Notes under the pieces: model-generated
The model's input: only the letters and a program-made list of their open reading frames with translations
Told to the model about the DNA's origin: nothing
The model's database searches: none
In this document: positions 40,185 through 48,271 of the stretch, one piece after another
Layout: each line of letters begins with the position of its first letter
Position numbering within the stretch: position 1 is the first letter of the stretch
Assembly: GCF_000182645.1 (NCBI RefSeq)
Contig: NZ_ACQA01000002.1
Location: 1,054,001-1,118,000 of the forward strand
Reading direction: 5' to 3'
Source of the DNA: Brucella intermedia LMG 3301
GTDB lineage: Bacteria > Pseudomonadota > Alphaproteobacteria > Rhizobiales > Rhizobiaceae
DNA length: 64,000 bases
Program-made: the position numbers and the translations under genes

Positions 40185-42368
40185 TCAAACCGCCCGCACA
40201 AACGATGTCGTTTTCCGCTGCACTGGATCGCGCTCCTCGACCTTCGCCAGGAAACCTTCCTTGAAGAGTGCCTTGGTAATAAGGCCCGCACGCTTCTTCT
40301 GCACTTCGTCGTCGACATCCAGCCCCAGCGCATATGCCACGGCGTGCCCAACCCAGTCTTTTGCCTGCGGCGCCTGCTTATACATGCCGCCGTTTACAGC
40401 GCCACGGATAGCTTCTTTTTGTTCATCGGTCAGCCCTTCTGCCACTTCCTCGCTCGACGGCCAATGCCATTCAGTGACGACCGGCGCATGGTCCTGCGGC
40501 TGGGTCAGCCCACGACCATTGCCCAATGCGACGCTTTCGATATGCCGCCAGTCCAGCCGGTGTGACAGCGGCGTAAGGTTCGACTTGCCGTAGGTGATCG
40601 AGAAGTAGCCGAACCGATCCATACCGGGAATGCCCGCCTCATTGGCTTGCGCTTCTGACATACGATTAAGCACGCGCACCGAACGCGCTGCACCGATCAG
40701 AGCCACAGCGCCGCGTGCGTCTTCGACGGTAGCCTCGCGGTCGCTCACCTTGCGCAGGTGGTGCACGATGTCGATGGAGCAGTTCGTATAGTCCGCGATC
40801 TGCGCCCAGAGTTTCGCAACCTTGTCGATAGCACCGTTGTCGTTTTCGTTGACCTGGTGCGTCGACACGAACGGATCGACGATCATCACGTCGATCCCAT
40901 TGGCAAGGATGGTTTCGGCAACTGCCTCGACGATCGGCTCCTGGATTTTGACGCCTTTCTTGTCGTCGATGGCAACGACAAGTTCCTGCTCACGGCCACT
41001 GTCGAGGAACAGATGACCGTCTATATCTTCCGGCTTCAGGTTGAAGTGGATGCACGCCGCCATTATGCGTCGCTCAAGCTCGTCGCGCGGATCTTCCACG
41101 TTAAAGAGCCAGACCTTGAGCCGGCGCGGCGGCTTGACGCCGTTTAGAGCCTTGCCAGACGCCATCGCGAGCGCTTCCACAATGCTGTTTGCGGTTTTGC
41201 CAAGGCCGCCCGGTGCAACAGTGACTGAGACATACTTGCGGATGAAATGCCGGCCGAAAGCGAATTCGCGGCGTGGCAGTGTCGACGGGTCTTTCCACTG
41301 GAATGGCGTAGCTGCGAGGATGGGTTGGTCGGTGAGCTCTTCTTCGATGGGCGGTAACTTCTCTGGATCAATCTGGACGGTCGTCACCAGTTCTTCTGGG
41401 TTGACCTCTCCGCCCTCCACCTTCGCCCGCGCATTGTCGAGCATGCGTGTAATGTCCACGAGCTTGGTATTGTCGTTGACGGCTTCTGGTGCCTGACGCG
41501 GATGCATCTTGCCAGCCTTCAGCCCATTGTCGATCGTTTTGCAGCAACGTGGGAAGTCCCTGTCCCAGCCGCGTGCCACATCTTGCAGCAATGCCCGCGC
41601 TTCGGATTCCGCCAGCGCACCAGCACCGACGAACGTACCCAGCCGGAACGCAGCGTCGTTCAGACGATTGTTGCGGTTCCCCATCGGCTCCATGGCGAGA
41701 TCGTCAAGCTCAGACTGTACCGCCCGCTCGACGTATCGGTCATTAATCGTGCCAGACACCGACGGCGCCTGGTACATGGTCGTGCTGTCGTATGACCGTG
41801 GCAAGACAAGCTCCAGCAGCCAGTCCGGCGCATCGACGGGCTCCATATCGACCAGCCAGCGGTAAGGCTGGCCAACAGCAGGCACACTACAGGCCGCGAT
41901 GACATAACCGCCGTCTCCGCGAACGTCGATGCCAGCACCCAATGCCCCGCGATTACGAACGCCCGCCTTGTGCTTGAAGAAGTAATGACGCCCGCCGCTC
42001 GTTGTTTCGGCCGTCAGCGTCGCGGGCAATGCGCCGTGCTCGGCTTCCAATGCTGCGAGCGTATCCGGCCCGCCGTGCTTCGGGTCGATGTCCAGCACCC
42101 ACGCACCAATAGGCGCACCGGTAGGCACGCCGATCATAGCACCGGGATTGCGACGCCAGAGTTCGCGTACAATGCGTTCATTCAGCGTCGCACCGCGGAA
42201 CCCATTTGAGGTCAGCGGAGTTTTGGTGGCGAGGATTTCGATAAGGCCGTCCTCGTCGACGAATTCCTCATCGGCGGCACGGCATGGAAATACAGGCCAG
42301 TTACGCGCTGCGTAGGCCAGCGCAACATCGAGCATGGGGTCGGTATCCGGTAATACAGATTGCTGCAT
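40185..42368 (-). CDS. Prim-Pol plus RecA-like helicase (replication initiator)
   Basis: 727 residues. Residues about 10-210: archaeo-eukaryotic-type primase/polymerase (RNWPVFPCRA, GVPTGAPIGAWVLDIDPKHG with DxD, TSGGRHYFFKH). Middle: a linker with AVNDN. Residues about 355-560: AAA/RecA-like ATPase (SVTVAPGGLGKTANSIVEAL Walker A, IDVMIVDPFVSTHQV Walker B, SIDIVHHLRKVSD). It likely primes and unwinds phage DNA. The C-terminal helical part may bind partners. Confidence 0.85.
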   Translation of the reverse strand: MQQSVLPDTDPMLDVALAYAARNWPVFPCRAADEEFVDEDGLIEILATKTPLTSNGFRGATLNERIVRELWRRNPGAMIGVPTGAPIGAWVLDIDPKHGGPDTLAALEAEHGALPATLTAETTSGGRHYFFKHKAGVRNRGALGAGIDVRGDGGYVIAACSVPAVGQPYRWLVDMEPVDAPDWLLELVLPRSYDSTTMYQAPSVSGTINDRYVERAVQSELDDLAMEPMGNRNNRLNDAAFRLGTFVGAGALAESEARALLQDVARGWDRDFPRCCKTIDNGLKAGKMHPRQAPEAVNDNTKLVDITRMLDNARAKVEGGEVNPEELVTTVQIDPEKLPPIEEELTDQPILAATPFQWKDPSTLPRREFAFGRHFIRKYVSVTVAPGGLGKTANSIVEALAMASGKALNGVKPPRRLKVWLFNVEDPRDELERRIMAACIHFNLKPEDIDGHLFLDSGREQELVVAIDDKKGVKIQEPIVEAVAETILANGIDVMIVDPFVSTHQVNENDNGAIDKVAKLWAQIADYTNCSIDIVHHLRKVSDREATVEDARGAVALIGAARSVRVLNRMSEAQANEAGIPGMDRFGYFSITYGKSNLTPLSHRLDWRHIESVALGNGRGLTQPQDHAPVVTEWHWPSSEEVAEGLTDEQKEAIRGAVNGGMYKQAPQAKDWVGHAVAYALGLDVDDEVQKKRAGLITKALFKEGFLAKVEERDPVQRKTTSFVRAV

Positions 42369-42390
42369 GATTACCTCGGGAGGGAAAGAG

Positions 42391-42588
42391 ATGTGTAAAG
42401 ACTACGATATGCTTAAGAACGGGGATGGCACGTGGTCCATTGTGGCTAAGTCCACGCGCCGGCCGATAACATTCAAAGGCCGACTACAAATTGCGCTGAC
42501 AGAAGACGTTGCCCAGCAAGCTTTTGCGATACTCGATCGCGTCGAACATGAGCGCGAACAACAGTTGCGAGACGGCCGACTGATGTAA
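42391..42588 (+). CDS. Small protein of unknown function
   Basis: 65 residues, MCKDYDMLKNGDGTWSIVAK, then TRRPITFKGRLQIALTEDVA. GGGAGGGAAAGAG precedes the ATG. It is divergent from the primase gene, 22 bases away, so its promoter must overlap that gene. No family recognised. Confidence 0.55.
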   Translation: MCKDYDMLKNGDGTWSIVAKSTRRPITFKGRLQIALTEDVAQQAFAILDRVEHEREQQLRDGRLM

Positions 42589-42677
42589 AGATGGCAGCTT
42601 AGGCTCATGCGAATTAAACTGGAAAACCGCTGGTTGTTTTTGTAGTGCTTAACCCTGGCTTTATGCGCGGGGTAAGC

Positions 42678-43493
42678 ATGACTTGGGGTTTTGTCGTCGG
42701 CAGACACTATAACAGGCGAAACGACATTCATGGTCAGTTTGCTGGCCAGCAACAGGGTGGCATCGTTACTCCGTCCAACCATAACGTTGTAATTATCATC
42801 ACCGGTAAGGCTGGCAGTCACTACGGCTATGAAGACCAACATCTGCCCGATGGACGTTTTGACTATTATGGTGAAGGTCAGGTAGGCGACATGGAAATGG
42901 TCCGCGGCAATAAAGCAATTCGTGACCATGCTATGTTGGGCAAGGATCTACTCCTTTTCGAAAGCCTCGGGAAAGGCAAAGATCTGATCTTCCTGGGCAG
43001 CTTTGTCTGCGAAAGTTGGCGTTGGGGACAGTCGCCTGATCGCAACGATGATATGCGCAAAGCCATTATCTTCGAACTTAGAAACCTCGAGAACATTGTT
43101 GAAGCCGTCGACGATGAACAGCCCGTTCCCGCTGTCGATTTAGCTGCTATGAGAGATCTTGCTCGACAAGCAGCGGGAAGCCGCGAGGGTAAAGCGTCAA
43201 CTCGTACCATCTATGAGCGAAGCCGACACGTTAGAGATTATGTGCTTGCTCGGGCCAACGGTCATTGTGAGGGTTGCAGCTGCCAAGCGCCCTTTCTGCG
43301 CATCAACGGCCAACCGTACCTGGAACCTCATCATATCCGTCGAGTGAGCGACGGCGGCCCTGATGACCCCAGTTATGTGATTGCGCTTTGCCCAACCTGC
43401 CATCGCAAAGTTCATCATGGTCAGGGTGGCGCCACATACAACGATACGTTACTCAAGAAGATGCCATCTATCGAACCGCCGAACGGAACTTAG
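42678..43493 (+). CDS. McrA-like modification-dependent HNH endonuclease
   Basis: 271 residues from ATG 42678 (GGGG 6 bases before; earlier starts possible). Residues about 20-150 resemble the YDG/SRA-like reader of McrA-type enzymes (QQGGIVTPSNHNVVIIITGK, YYGEGQVGDMEMVRGNKAI, GKDLLLFESLGKGKDLIFLG). The C-terminus is an HNH nuclease: GHCEGCSCQAPF, YLEPHHIRRVSDGGPDDPSY and ALCPTCHRKVHHG. Such type IV enzymes cut DNA with modified cytosine, so the prophage may exclude modified phages. Confidence 0.82.
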   Translation: MTWGFVVGRHYNRRNDIHGQFAGQQQGGIVTPSNHNVVIIITGKAGSHYGYEDQHLPDGRFDYYGEGQVGDMEMVRGNKAIRDHAMLGKDLLLFESLGKGKDLIFLGSFVCESWRWGQSPDRNDDMRKAIIFELRNLENIVEAVDDEQPVPAVDLAAMRDLARQAAGSREGKASTRTIYERSRHVRDYVLARANGHCEGCSCQAPFLRINGQPYLEPHHIRRVSDGGPDDPSYVIALCPTCHRKVHHGQGGATYNDTLLKKMPSIEPPNGT

Positions 43494-43807
43494 AACGGCG
43501 CCTCCTTCAACGCTTCCCGCATTCCTCGCCCGCAACCTTCCCACGCGGCTTTCACCAGCATGCGCGCCTCAAGCTCGTCCATTTCCTTAAGGTCGGTTTT
43601 GCCAAGCTCTTGAAGGTATGAACCAACCGCCTCAACGCCCGTATCAAGAGCGCGAAGTTCGTAAGGGTCCAACCGACGCCGGTGCCGAATATGCTCGGCA
43701 ATGTCGGCGCATTCCTTGCACAGCCAGCGGATAGGTTCGCGGTCTGACTGCACGCCGAGGCCGACGGCGTGGCGGGCGCAGACGTGACACTGTTCGGGAT
43801 GGCTCAT
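43490..43807 (-). CDS. Zinc-ribbon-like small phage protein
   Basis: 105 residues. CHVCARHAVGLGVQ and WLCKECADI give two CxxC pairs; the remaining chain is helical (YELRALDTGVEAVGSYLQEL, DELEARMLVKAAWEGCGRGM). It overlaps the methyltransferase gene upstream (ATGA) and the McrA-like gene tail to tail by 4 bases. Function unknown. Confidence 0.7.
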   Translation of the reverse strand: MSHPEQCHVCARHAVGLGVQSDREPIRWLCKECADIAEHIRHRRRLDPYELRALDTGVEAVGSYLQELGKTDLKEMDELEARMLVKAAWEGCGRGMREALKEAPF

Positions 43808-44619
43808 GCGGCGTCTCCGAATAGGCTGGCCTGTAAGGGAGGCTGGTTGTCATTCGCCGGTTGCGCTTTCGCGGCAACAGGGCGCGCTTCTGTAAAGTCA
43901 ACGCAAACGATCTCGCACATTGGAGAGACGCCTTTCCATTGATCGATGAAATAGGCGGTATCGACACCGCAGCCTGTATCGAAATGCAGGCCAGTCTGCT
44001 CCTGAAACTTAACGGCCTTGCCACTGGTTTGTCGCTCATAGCTCTGCCGTCCGGAATAGTTGAAGCCTGCCGACATTTGGGGAACGATGAACGTGCCGTA
44101 GTCTGCCAGATGGGACGCAATATCAATGACGTGGAATTCGAAGTCCTTTCCGCTGTACCTCGGGGAATTCTTGCTCCGCTTGATATTTCCGAATGGAGGG
44201 TTGCTAATCGCACTGTCGAAGTGCCCCAGTCCCATATCCAGAACGTCAAACACGTCAGCATGAATCCATTCTGCCTCTGGCAGGAGCTTTTTCCCGACCT
44301 CTAGATAATCGGCATTACGCTCAACGCAGGTGATCTGCGGCCTGCTGTCATTGAATCGGCTGCGTTGCCAGATGGCGTAAGACAGCATTCCAATCCCGGC
44401 GCAGAGGTCGATGATACGACCGCCACCGGCATCTATTGCAAAATCAAACGCCATGTCGAATGGTGTGAAGAAAGCGCCTGCAGCGCCGTTCACGTGGTTC
44501 GCGCCTTCGTTCCAGTTCCTGTAGACAAATTCTTTATCGTCTTCCGACAGCCGTTCTTGCCGTAGGATGGCGACTGCTTGAGAGTGGGCTTGAGCCTGTG
44601 CCCTTGTAAGCTTAGCCAT
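43804..44619 (-). CDS. N6-adenine-type DNA methyltransferase
   Basis: 271 residues. SAM site GGGRIIDLCAGIGMLSYAIW, acidic residue in ITCVERNADYL, catalytic AISNPPFGNIKRS. Architecture matches class I methyltransferases acting on amino groups. C-terminus has PANDN. It precedes the MT-A70 gene stop by a one-base overlap; the two may jointly modify phage DNA against host restriction. Confidence 0.8.
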   Translation of the reverse strand: MAKLTRAQAQAHSQAVAILRQERLSEDDKEFVYRNWNEGANHVNGAAGAFFTPFDMAFDFAIDAGGGRIIDLCAGIGMLSYAIWQRSRFNDSRPQITCVERNADYLEVGKKLLPEAEWIHADVFDVLDMGLGHFDSAISNPPFGNIKRSKNSPRYSGKDFEFHVIDIASHLADYGTFIVPQMSAGFNYSGRQSYERQTSGKAVKFQEQTGLHFDTGCGVDTAYFIDQWKGVSPMCEIVCVDFTEARPVAAKAQPANDNQPPLQASLFGDAA

Positions 44620-45191
44620 TAAGCCACCCTCCCCAGCAAATCCTGATTGTCGTTTGCGGCCACATACTTGCCCGCCTCATTGCCCCACGATGACCATCCC
44701 GCCCACGCTTGGCGTGCGAACAGCTCAAGGTACGGACCGTCAACAAGCCGCTCAATGCGGTCGTACTGTTCGTCAGGCTTGCGACTATGCTCACGGCGCG
44801 GCGCTTTGATCAACGAACGCACGCCTTTATTAAGACGGCGCGGCTTGCCTCGTTTGAACAGATGGCAGATTTCGACTTCCTGTCGCGTCCAATAGCCCAT
44901 GCCCATCCGGCCCTTGTCCCAGACAAAAGCCACGCTGACAGGACGGAAGCCCCACGATGCAGCCACATCGAATGCTTCACGCTGCAGGTGTGAAACGGTC
45001 CACATGAACAGCAAGCAGTCGCGGGCGCATACCTGTTCGACAGGTAGCGCCTTGATATCGTCAAGCGACATCACGCTGTAAGGCTGGCGACCTCTAGCCG
45101 GCGCGACATTCTTTTTGCTGTAGGTTCTAAATGCCCATCGCGGGTCCGCAAGGACGCAGCCGAAAGGCCCGCTTGGTAGCGGTTCATTCAT
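44619..45191 (-). CDS. MT-A70-family methyltransferase with DPRW motif
   Basis: 190 residues from ATG 45191, 6 bases after GAGGAG (an ATG at 45197 abuts it). MT-A70 features: FGCVLADPRWAFRTYSKKNV, PYSVMSLDDIKALPV, DCLLFMWTVSHLQREAFDVA, VWDKGRMGMGYWTRQEVEIC and REHSRKPDEQYDRIERLVDG. The catalytic motif is normally DPPW; here Arg replaces the second Pro, which may weaken activity. C-terminal AANDN. Confidence 0.8.
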   Translation of the reverse strand: MNEPLPSGPFGCVLADPRWAFRTYSKKNVAPARGRQPYSVMSLDDIKALPVEQVCARDCLLFMWTVSHLQREAFDVAASWGFRPVSVAFVWDKGRMGMGYWTRQEVEICHLFKRGKPRRLNKGVRSLIKAPRREHSRKPDEQYDRIERLVDGPYLELFARQAWAGWSSWGNEAGKYVAANDNQDLLGRVA

Positions 45192-45197
45192 TTTCAT

Positions 45198-45243
45198 CTC
45201 CTCGTGGTTCATGGTGGTAACCCGCCAGTTGGTGGCTGGCGGG
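45198..45243 (-). promoter_or_regulatory. Leader module of the MT-A70 gene
   Basis: Leftward stem CCCGCCAG/CTGGCGGG with 7-base loop CCACCAA (45243-45221), then TTACCACCATGAAC and CACGAGGAG (45206-45198). Related stem-loops with loop CTACCAA lie at 50537-50517 and 35471-35457. Confidence 0.7.
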
Positions 45244-45250
45244 GTGTTGG

Positions 45251-45433
45251 TTATAGGCTGGATTCGCCGCCTTGCTGCACGCTAGCAATCGGGCGGGTTA
45301 GGTCGGAAAACCAGTCGTCATAGGTGGCAATGTCGATCATTGCGTCCGCCAGCGATTCCGTTTCTTGCCAATAGGCGTGGTAGTCTGGCTCGTCATCAGG
45401 GCCCATCATAGCCATCCACGGTGCGTAGCTCAC
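45251..45433 (-). CDS. Small acidic protein
   Basis: 60 residues from GTG 45433, which overlaps the stop of the Gp157-like gene (GTGA). MSYAPWMAMMGPDDEPDYHA then WQETESLADAMIDIATYDDW. Acidic, no signal, no family recognised. Overlap supports translation. Confidence 0.6.
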   Translation of the reverse strand: MSYAPWMAMMGPDDEPDYHAYWQETESLADAMIDIATYDDWFSDLTRPIASVQQGGESSL

Positions 45434-45963
45434 GCCGCCCTCACTGTAAGCGTAGGCTGGCCTTCGCGCAGTACGGCTCCCTTGACGGTCTTCCCAGCGT
45501 CCAGCGCCTCTTTGATAAGCGTCTTGTCAGGCGATTTCACAACCTTCAAAAAACGCGCAGGCACAGCGGATTCGTCCACAATCTCAACCCCGGCGCGCCC
45601 TTTACCGACCGACACAGTCGCTTCCGGCAGGCTAACTTTGTTCAGGTCAGCGGCCTTCAACAGGCGCAGCAACAAGGCCCGCATGGCGTCCTTGCGTCTG
45701 GTGTATCGATCTTTGCGCGCGGCCAATTCCTTGGCGCGTTCGCCGATGGCCAGTACCATGCTGTTTGCATCGCGCTCGATGGCCACGATCTTACCGAGCA
45801 CGCGGTATGCGTCCGTCTCGCCTTCGATTGTGTCGGCGCGCAGTTCGTCGTCTTCTGCCAGTTCGGGGTATGCCGCAACCAAGTCGGCGAATTCCCGTTC
45901 CAGGACGGTAACATCATATGCCAGATAGTTCTGTGCTTTCGTGTTGTCGGCTTTGTTTTGCAT
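45430..45963 (-). CDS. Siphovirus Gp157-family protein
   Basis: 177 residues. An N-terminal helix (TVLEREFADLVAAYP), central coiled coil (AKELAARKDRYTRRKDAMRA) and C-terminal part (VSVGKGRAGVEIVDESAVPA, then KSPDKTLIKEALDAGKTVKG) match Gp157, which in streptococcal phages is linked to host resistance or DNA metabolism. CACGAGGAG (45977-45969) precedes the ATG. Confidence 0.8.
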   Translation of the reverse strand: MQNKADNTKAQNYLAYDVTVLEREFADLVAAYPELAEDDELRADTIEGETDAYRVLGKIVAIERDANSMVLAIGERAKELAARKDRYTRRKDAMRALLLRLLKAADLNKVSLPEATVSVGKGRAGVEIVDESAVPARFLKVVKSPDKTLIKEALDAGKTVKGAVLREGQPTLTVRAA

Positions 45964-46106
45964 TGTTGCTCCTCGTGTTTCGGTGGTTGGTTGGTTAGTC
46001 CGGTAGGTAAGTTAACATGCCTCGCGGCGCATCCCGTTAATGGATTGGTTTATTTTGATAAACTTAATCCTACTGTTTTAGTGTAATTAATACTTGGATT
46101 TAACTG

Positions 46107-46134
46107 TTGCATGCGACGGTTGTTTATGTATATT
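46107..46134 (+). promoter_or_regulatory. Promoter of a short terminated transcript
   Basis: TTGCAT, 16-base spacer, TATATT. The predicted transcript (from about 46141) contains TTGGGAGG (46145-46152), a perfect complement of the CCTCCCAA in two loops of the small RNA downstream, and ends at the terminator at 46160-46203. Confidence 0.5.
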
Positions 46135-46159
46135 CGCGCCACTCTTGGGAGGGAGTTAG

Positions 46160-46203
46160 ACCGCCCAGGCGCGCACCGTCCGCTGCCGGGCGGTTTTTAT
46201 TTT
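46160..46203 (+). terminator. Rho-independent terminator
   Basis: ACCGCCC ... GGGCGGT stem followed by TTTTTATTTT. Confidence 0.8.
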
Positions 46204-46205
46204 CC

Positions 46206-46224
46206 CTGCATATCAGCTATGCAG
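46206..46224. promoter_or_regulatory. Inverted repeat upstream of the small RNA promoter
   Basis: CTGCATA-TCAGC-TATGCAG, a perfect 7-bp inverted repeat, 9 bases before the -35 hexamer at 46234. Candidate operator. Confidence 0.4.
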
Positions 46225-46233
46225 TTTCTGCCC

Positions 46234-46262
46234 TTGCAACGCATGAGTGGACCGCCTATTTA
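46234..46262 (+). promoter_or_regulatory. Promoter of the three-hairpin small RNA
   Basis: TTGCAA, 17-base spacer, TATTTA. Predicted transcription start (about 46269) falls on the first base of hairpin 1. Confidence 0.55.
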
Positions 46263-46268
46263 CGCCTC

Positions 46269-46388
46269 GTCCGGTTTTACTCCTCCTCCCAGAAACCGGA
46301 CCCTAAGCGCGGTACTCCTCCTCCCAACCGCGCTTTTCAGATCGGCCCGCTTCGCTCCTCCTCCCAATCGCGAAGCGGGCTTTTCTAT
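46269..46388 (+). ncRNA. Candidate 'cuckoo'-type anti-Shine-Dalgarno small RNA
   Basis: Three stem-loops follow each other: GTCCGGTTT/AAACCGGAC (46269-46301), AAGCGCGGT/ACCGCGCTT (46305-46335) and GCCCGCTTCG/CGAAGCGGGC (46345-46380). Each loop carries CTCCTCCTCCCA, and the last stem is followed by TTTTCTATTT as a terminator. Repeated hairpins exposing CCUCCUCCC define the cuckoo RNA family of alphaproteobacteria (established family; usually two hairpins plus terminator). The loops can pair with GAGGAG in the early-gene leaders. No protein frame fits the pattern. Transcription itself is not shown. Confidence 0.75.
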
Positions 46389-46543
46389 TTCATGCAGTTG
46401 CGGAGCCTATTGTTGGCAACCGTTACATTCTGTTATTTCACCATTCGCTAATATGCCCATATTCTGGTGCCGCAAACCTTCTCTGGAATGCATCCGCATC
46501 GCATGAACCAGAGCCCCCGCCCCAACATGCGATGCGGAACTCC

Positions 46544-48271
46544 CTAGAACGGAATATCGTCATCCAATACGTCAGCCAGCCCGGCAGATACTCGGGCGTA
46601 GTGCGGCGCCGGCTCATTATCGTTGCTGGCCTTCGGCACGTTGTCATTCGCAACACCCGCAATGGCGTCAACAACTTCCCAGTATTTCCCGTTGGGCTTC
46701 ACAACGATTTCCCCGGTTGGCAGCAATTCGTTCTGACGCTCCATGAATTCGAGCACAGTTTTCGGGAACGGTGCCTGACCGCCATGCTTTCGCCACCACC
46801 TGTCAGACTTCGACTTAAAGAAGCCGGTATGGGCTGGGCCGAGCCATTCGTTGATTGGCGACATACCAACCCAGTAAGACACCTTCACGCTGTCCTGCTT
46901 ACCGCCCTTGCCTTCGTGGTATGCAAATGTGCGGCGCTCCACCTGACGGGTGCTGGCGTTGTCTTTTGACAACATCGGCACGTCTTCGGCCTGCGCAGAT
47001 ATCTTCGGCGTTTCGTCGACCGGGAATTCGTATCCGCAATCCGGACAGGTATGCAGCGAGGCATGGATCAGCGAGCCGCAGCCCACTAGACCACGATCGT
47101 CAGGCTCTTGCGGACATTGCTTCACGGGCGCCTCGCCGTCGCCTTTTTTCATACCCGGCGGCGTAACCGCATCGATAGGCCCATGCTTGCGAACGACGCC
47201 AGCAAAGTCCAGAAACAGACAGTTTTCCTTGCCGGGATAAAGGCGCAGGCCACGGCCCGCCATCTGAACATAGAGGCCAGCTGATAAGGTCGGTCGGCAA
47301 AACGCCACCAGATCGATGATAGGCAGGTTCGTGCCGGTCGTGAGCACTGAATTGTTCGTAAGTGCGCGGATATTGCCAGCCTTGAAGTCAGCCAGAATGC
47401 GGTCGCGCTCACCGGTCGGGGTGTCTCCGGTCACTGTTTCGCAGCTAAATCCCCGGCTGCGAATTTCGTCCCGCATATGTCGGGCATGTTCAACTCCGCT
47501 ACAAAAGCACAGCCAAGCCTTACGCTCCGCACCCGATGCCGTGCCATACGTGACGATCTCATCGACCACGGAAGCAGTGATGTCGTCCTTGTCGATAGCC
47601 GCCTGCAGAGCGTTCTGCTTGTAGTCGCCGCCCTGCTTGCCAACGCCGGACAGGTCGAAGGCGGTTGCCATGCCTTTTGAGATCGGACGGCAGAGATAAC
47701 CTTCCTCAATCATCTCGCCGATCGGCTTTTCAAAGCAGATGTCGTCGAAAAGCGCGCCGTCACCTTCCGTCAAAAGCCCCTCGCCCAAGCGATAAGGCGT
47801 GGCCGTGAGACCGACCAGCTTCAGGTCCGGATTGATTGCGCGCAGACCTTCGATAAGCTTGCCGTACTGTGTTTCCGAATTTCTGGGCATCAGGTGGGCT
47901 TCATCGACCAGAACGACGTCGATATGACCGATCTGCTCCACCTTGTTTGCGATGGTCTGCACACCGCCGAAAACGATCTGCGCCTTTGCGTCCCTCCGGC
48001 CCACGCCGGCCGAAAAGATGCCGGCCGGTGCGAACGGCCAGATGTTCAGCAGCTCCTGATAGTTCGAGAGAATGAGCTCGCGAACATGCGTCACTACAAG
48101 CACGCGCATGTCGGGCCAGCCTTCGATCAGTTCCTTGCAGATCGTACCCAGCACGAGGCTCTTGCCGCCGCCTGTAGGAAGCACGATAAGTGGTGAGCCA
48201 GGTTGTTCGCGCCAATAGTCGTAAAGGCCGTCAACAGCGGCGCGTTGATAATCTCTAAGCTGTAACATCAT
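46544..48271 (-). CDS. Superfamily 2 DNA helicase
   Basis: 575 residues. Helicase motifs: LQLRDYQRAAVDGLYDYW (Q-like), LIVLPTGGGKSLVLGTIC (I), VVLVDEAHLM (II, DEAH), LVGLTATPYRL (III), LTTGTNLPIIDLVAFCRPT (V), YVQMAGRGLRLYPGKENCLF (VI). A Cys cluster (LHTCPDCGYEF) and a C-terminal part with two ANDN/SNDN motifs follow. Likely the phage replication or recombination helicase. Start overlaps the preceding stop. Confidence 0.88.
   Translation of the reverse strand: MMLQLRDYQRAAVDGLYDYWREQPGSPLIVLPTGGGKSLVLGTICKELIEGWPDMRVLVVTHVRELILSNYQELLNIWPFAPAGIFSAGVGRRDAKAQIVFGGVQTIANKVEQIGHIDVVLVDEAHLMPRNSETQYGKLIEGLRAINPDLKLVGLTATPYRLGEGLLTEGDGALFDDICFEKPIGEMIEEGYLCRPISKGMATAFDLSGVGKQGGDYKQNALQAAIDKDDITASVVDEIVTYGTASGAERKAWLCFCSGVEHARHMRDEIRSRGFSCETVTGDTPTGERDRILADFKAGNIRALTNNSVLTTGTNLPIIDLVAFCRPTLSAGLYVQMAGRGLRLYPGKENCLFLDFAGVVRKHGPIDAVTPPGMKKGDGEAPVKQCPQEPDDRGLVGCGSLIHASLHTCPDCGYEFPVDETPKISAQAEDVPMLSKDNASTRQVERRTFAYHEGKGGKQDSVKVSYWVGMSPINEWLGPAHTGFFKSKSDRWWRKHGGQAPFPKTVLEFMERQNELLPTGEIVVKPNGKYWEVVDAIAGVANDNVPKASNDNEPAPHYARVSAGLADVLDDDIPF

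Noticed and set aside
46269..46388. CRISPR-like repeat array
   Set aside because: Only the loop core repeats; spacing and stems differ and there are no cas genes.
46111..46506. 131-codon frame across the small RNA
   Set aside because: Repeats of PPPR-type peptides simply reflect the CTCCTCC loops; no ribosome site and the hairpins explain the sequence better.
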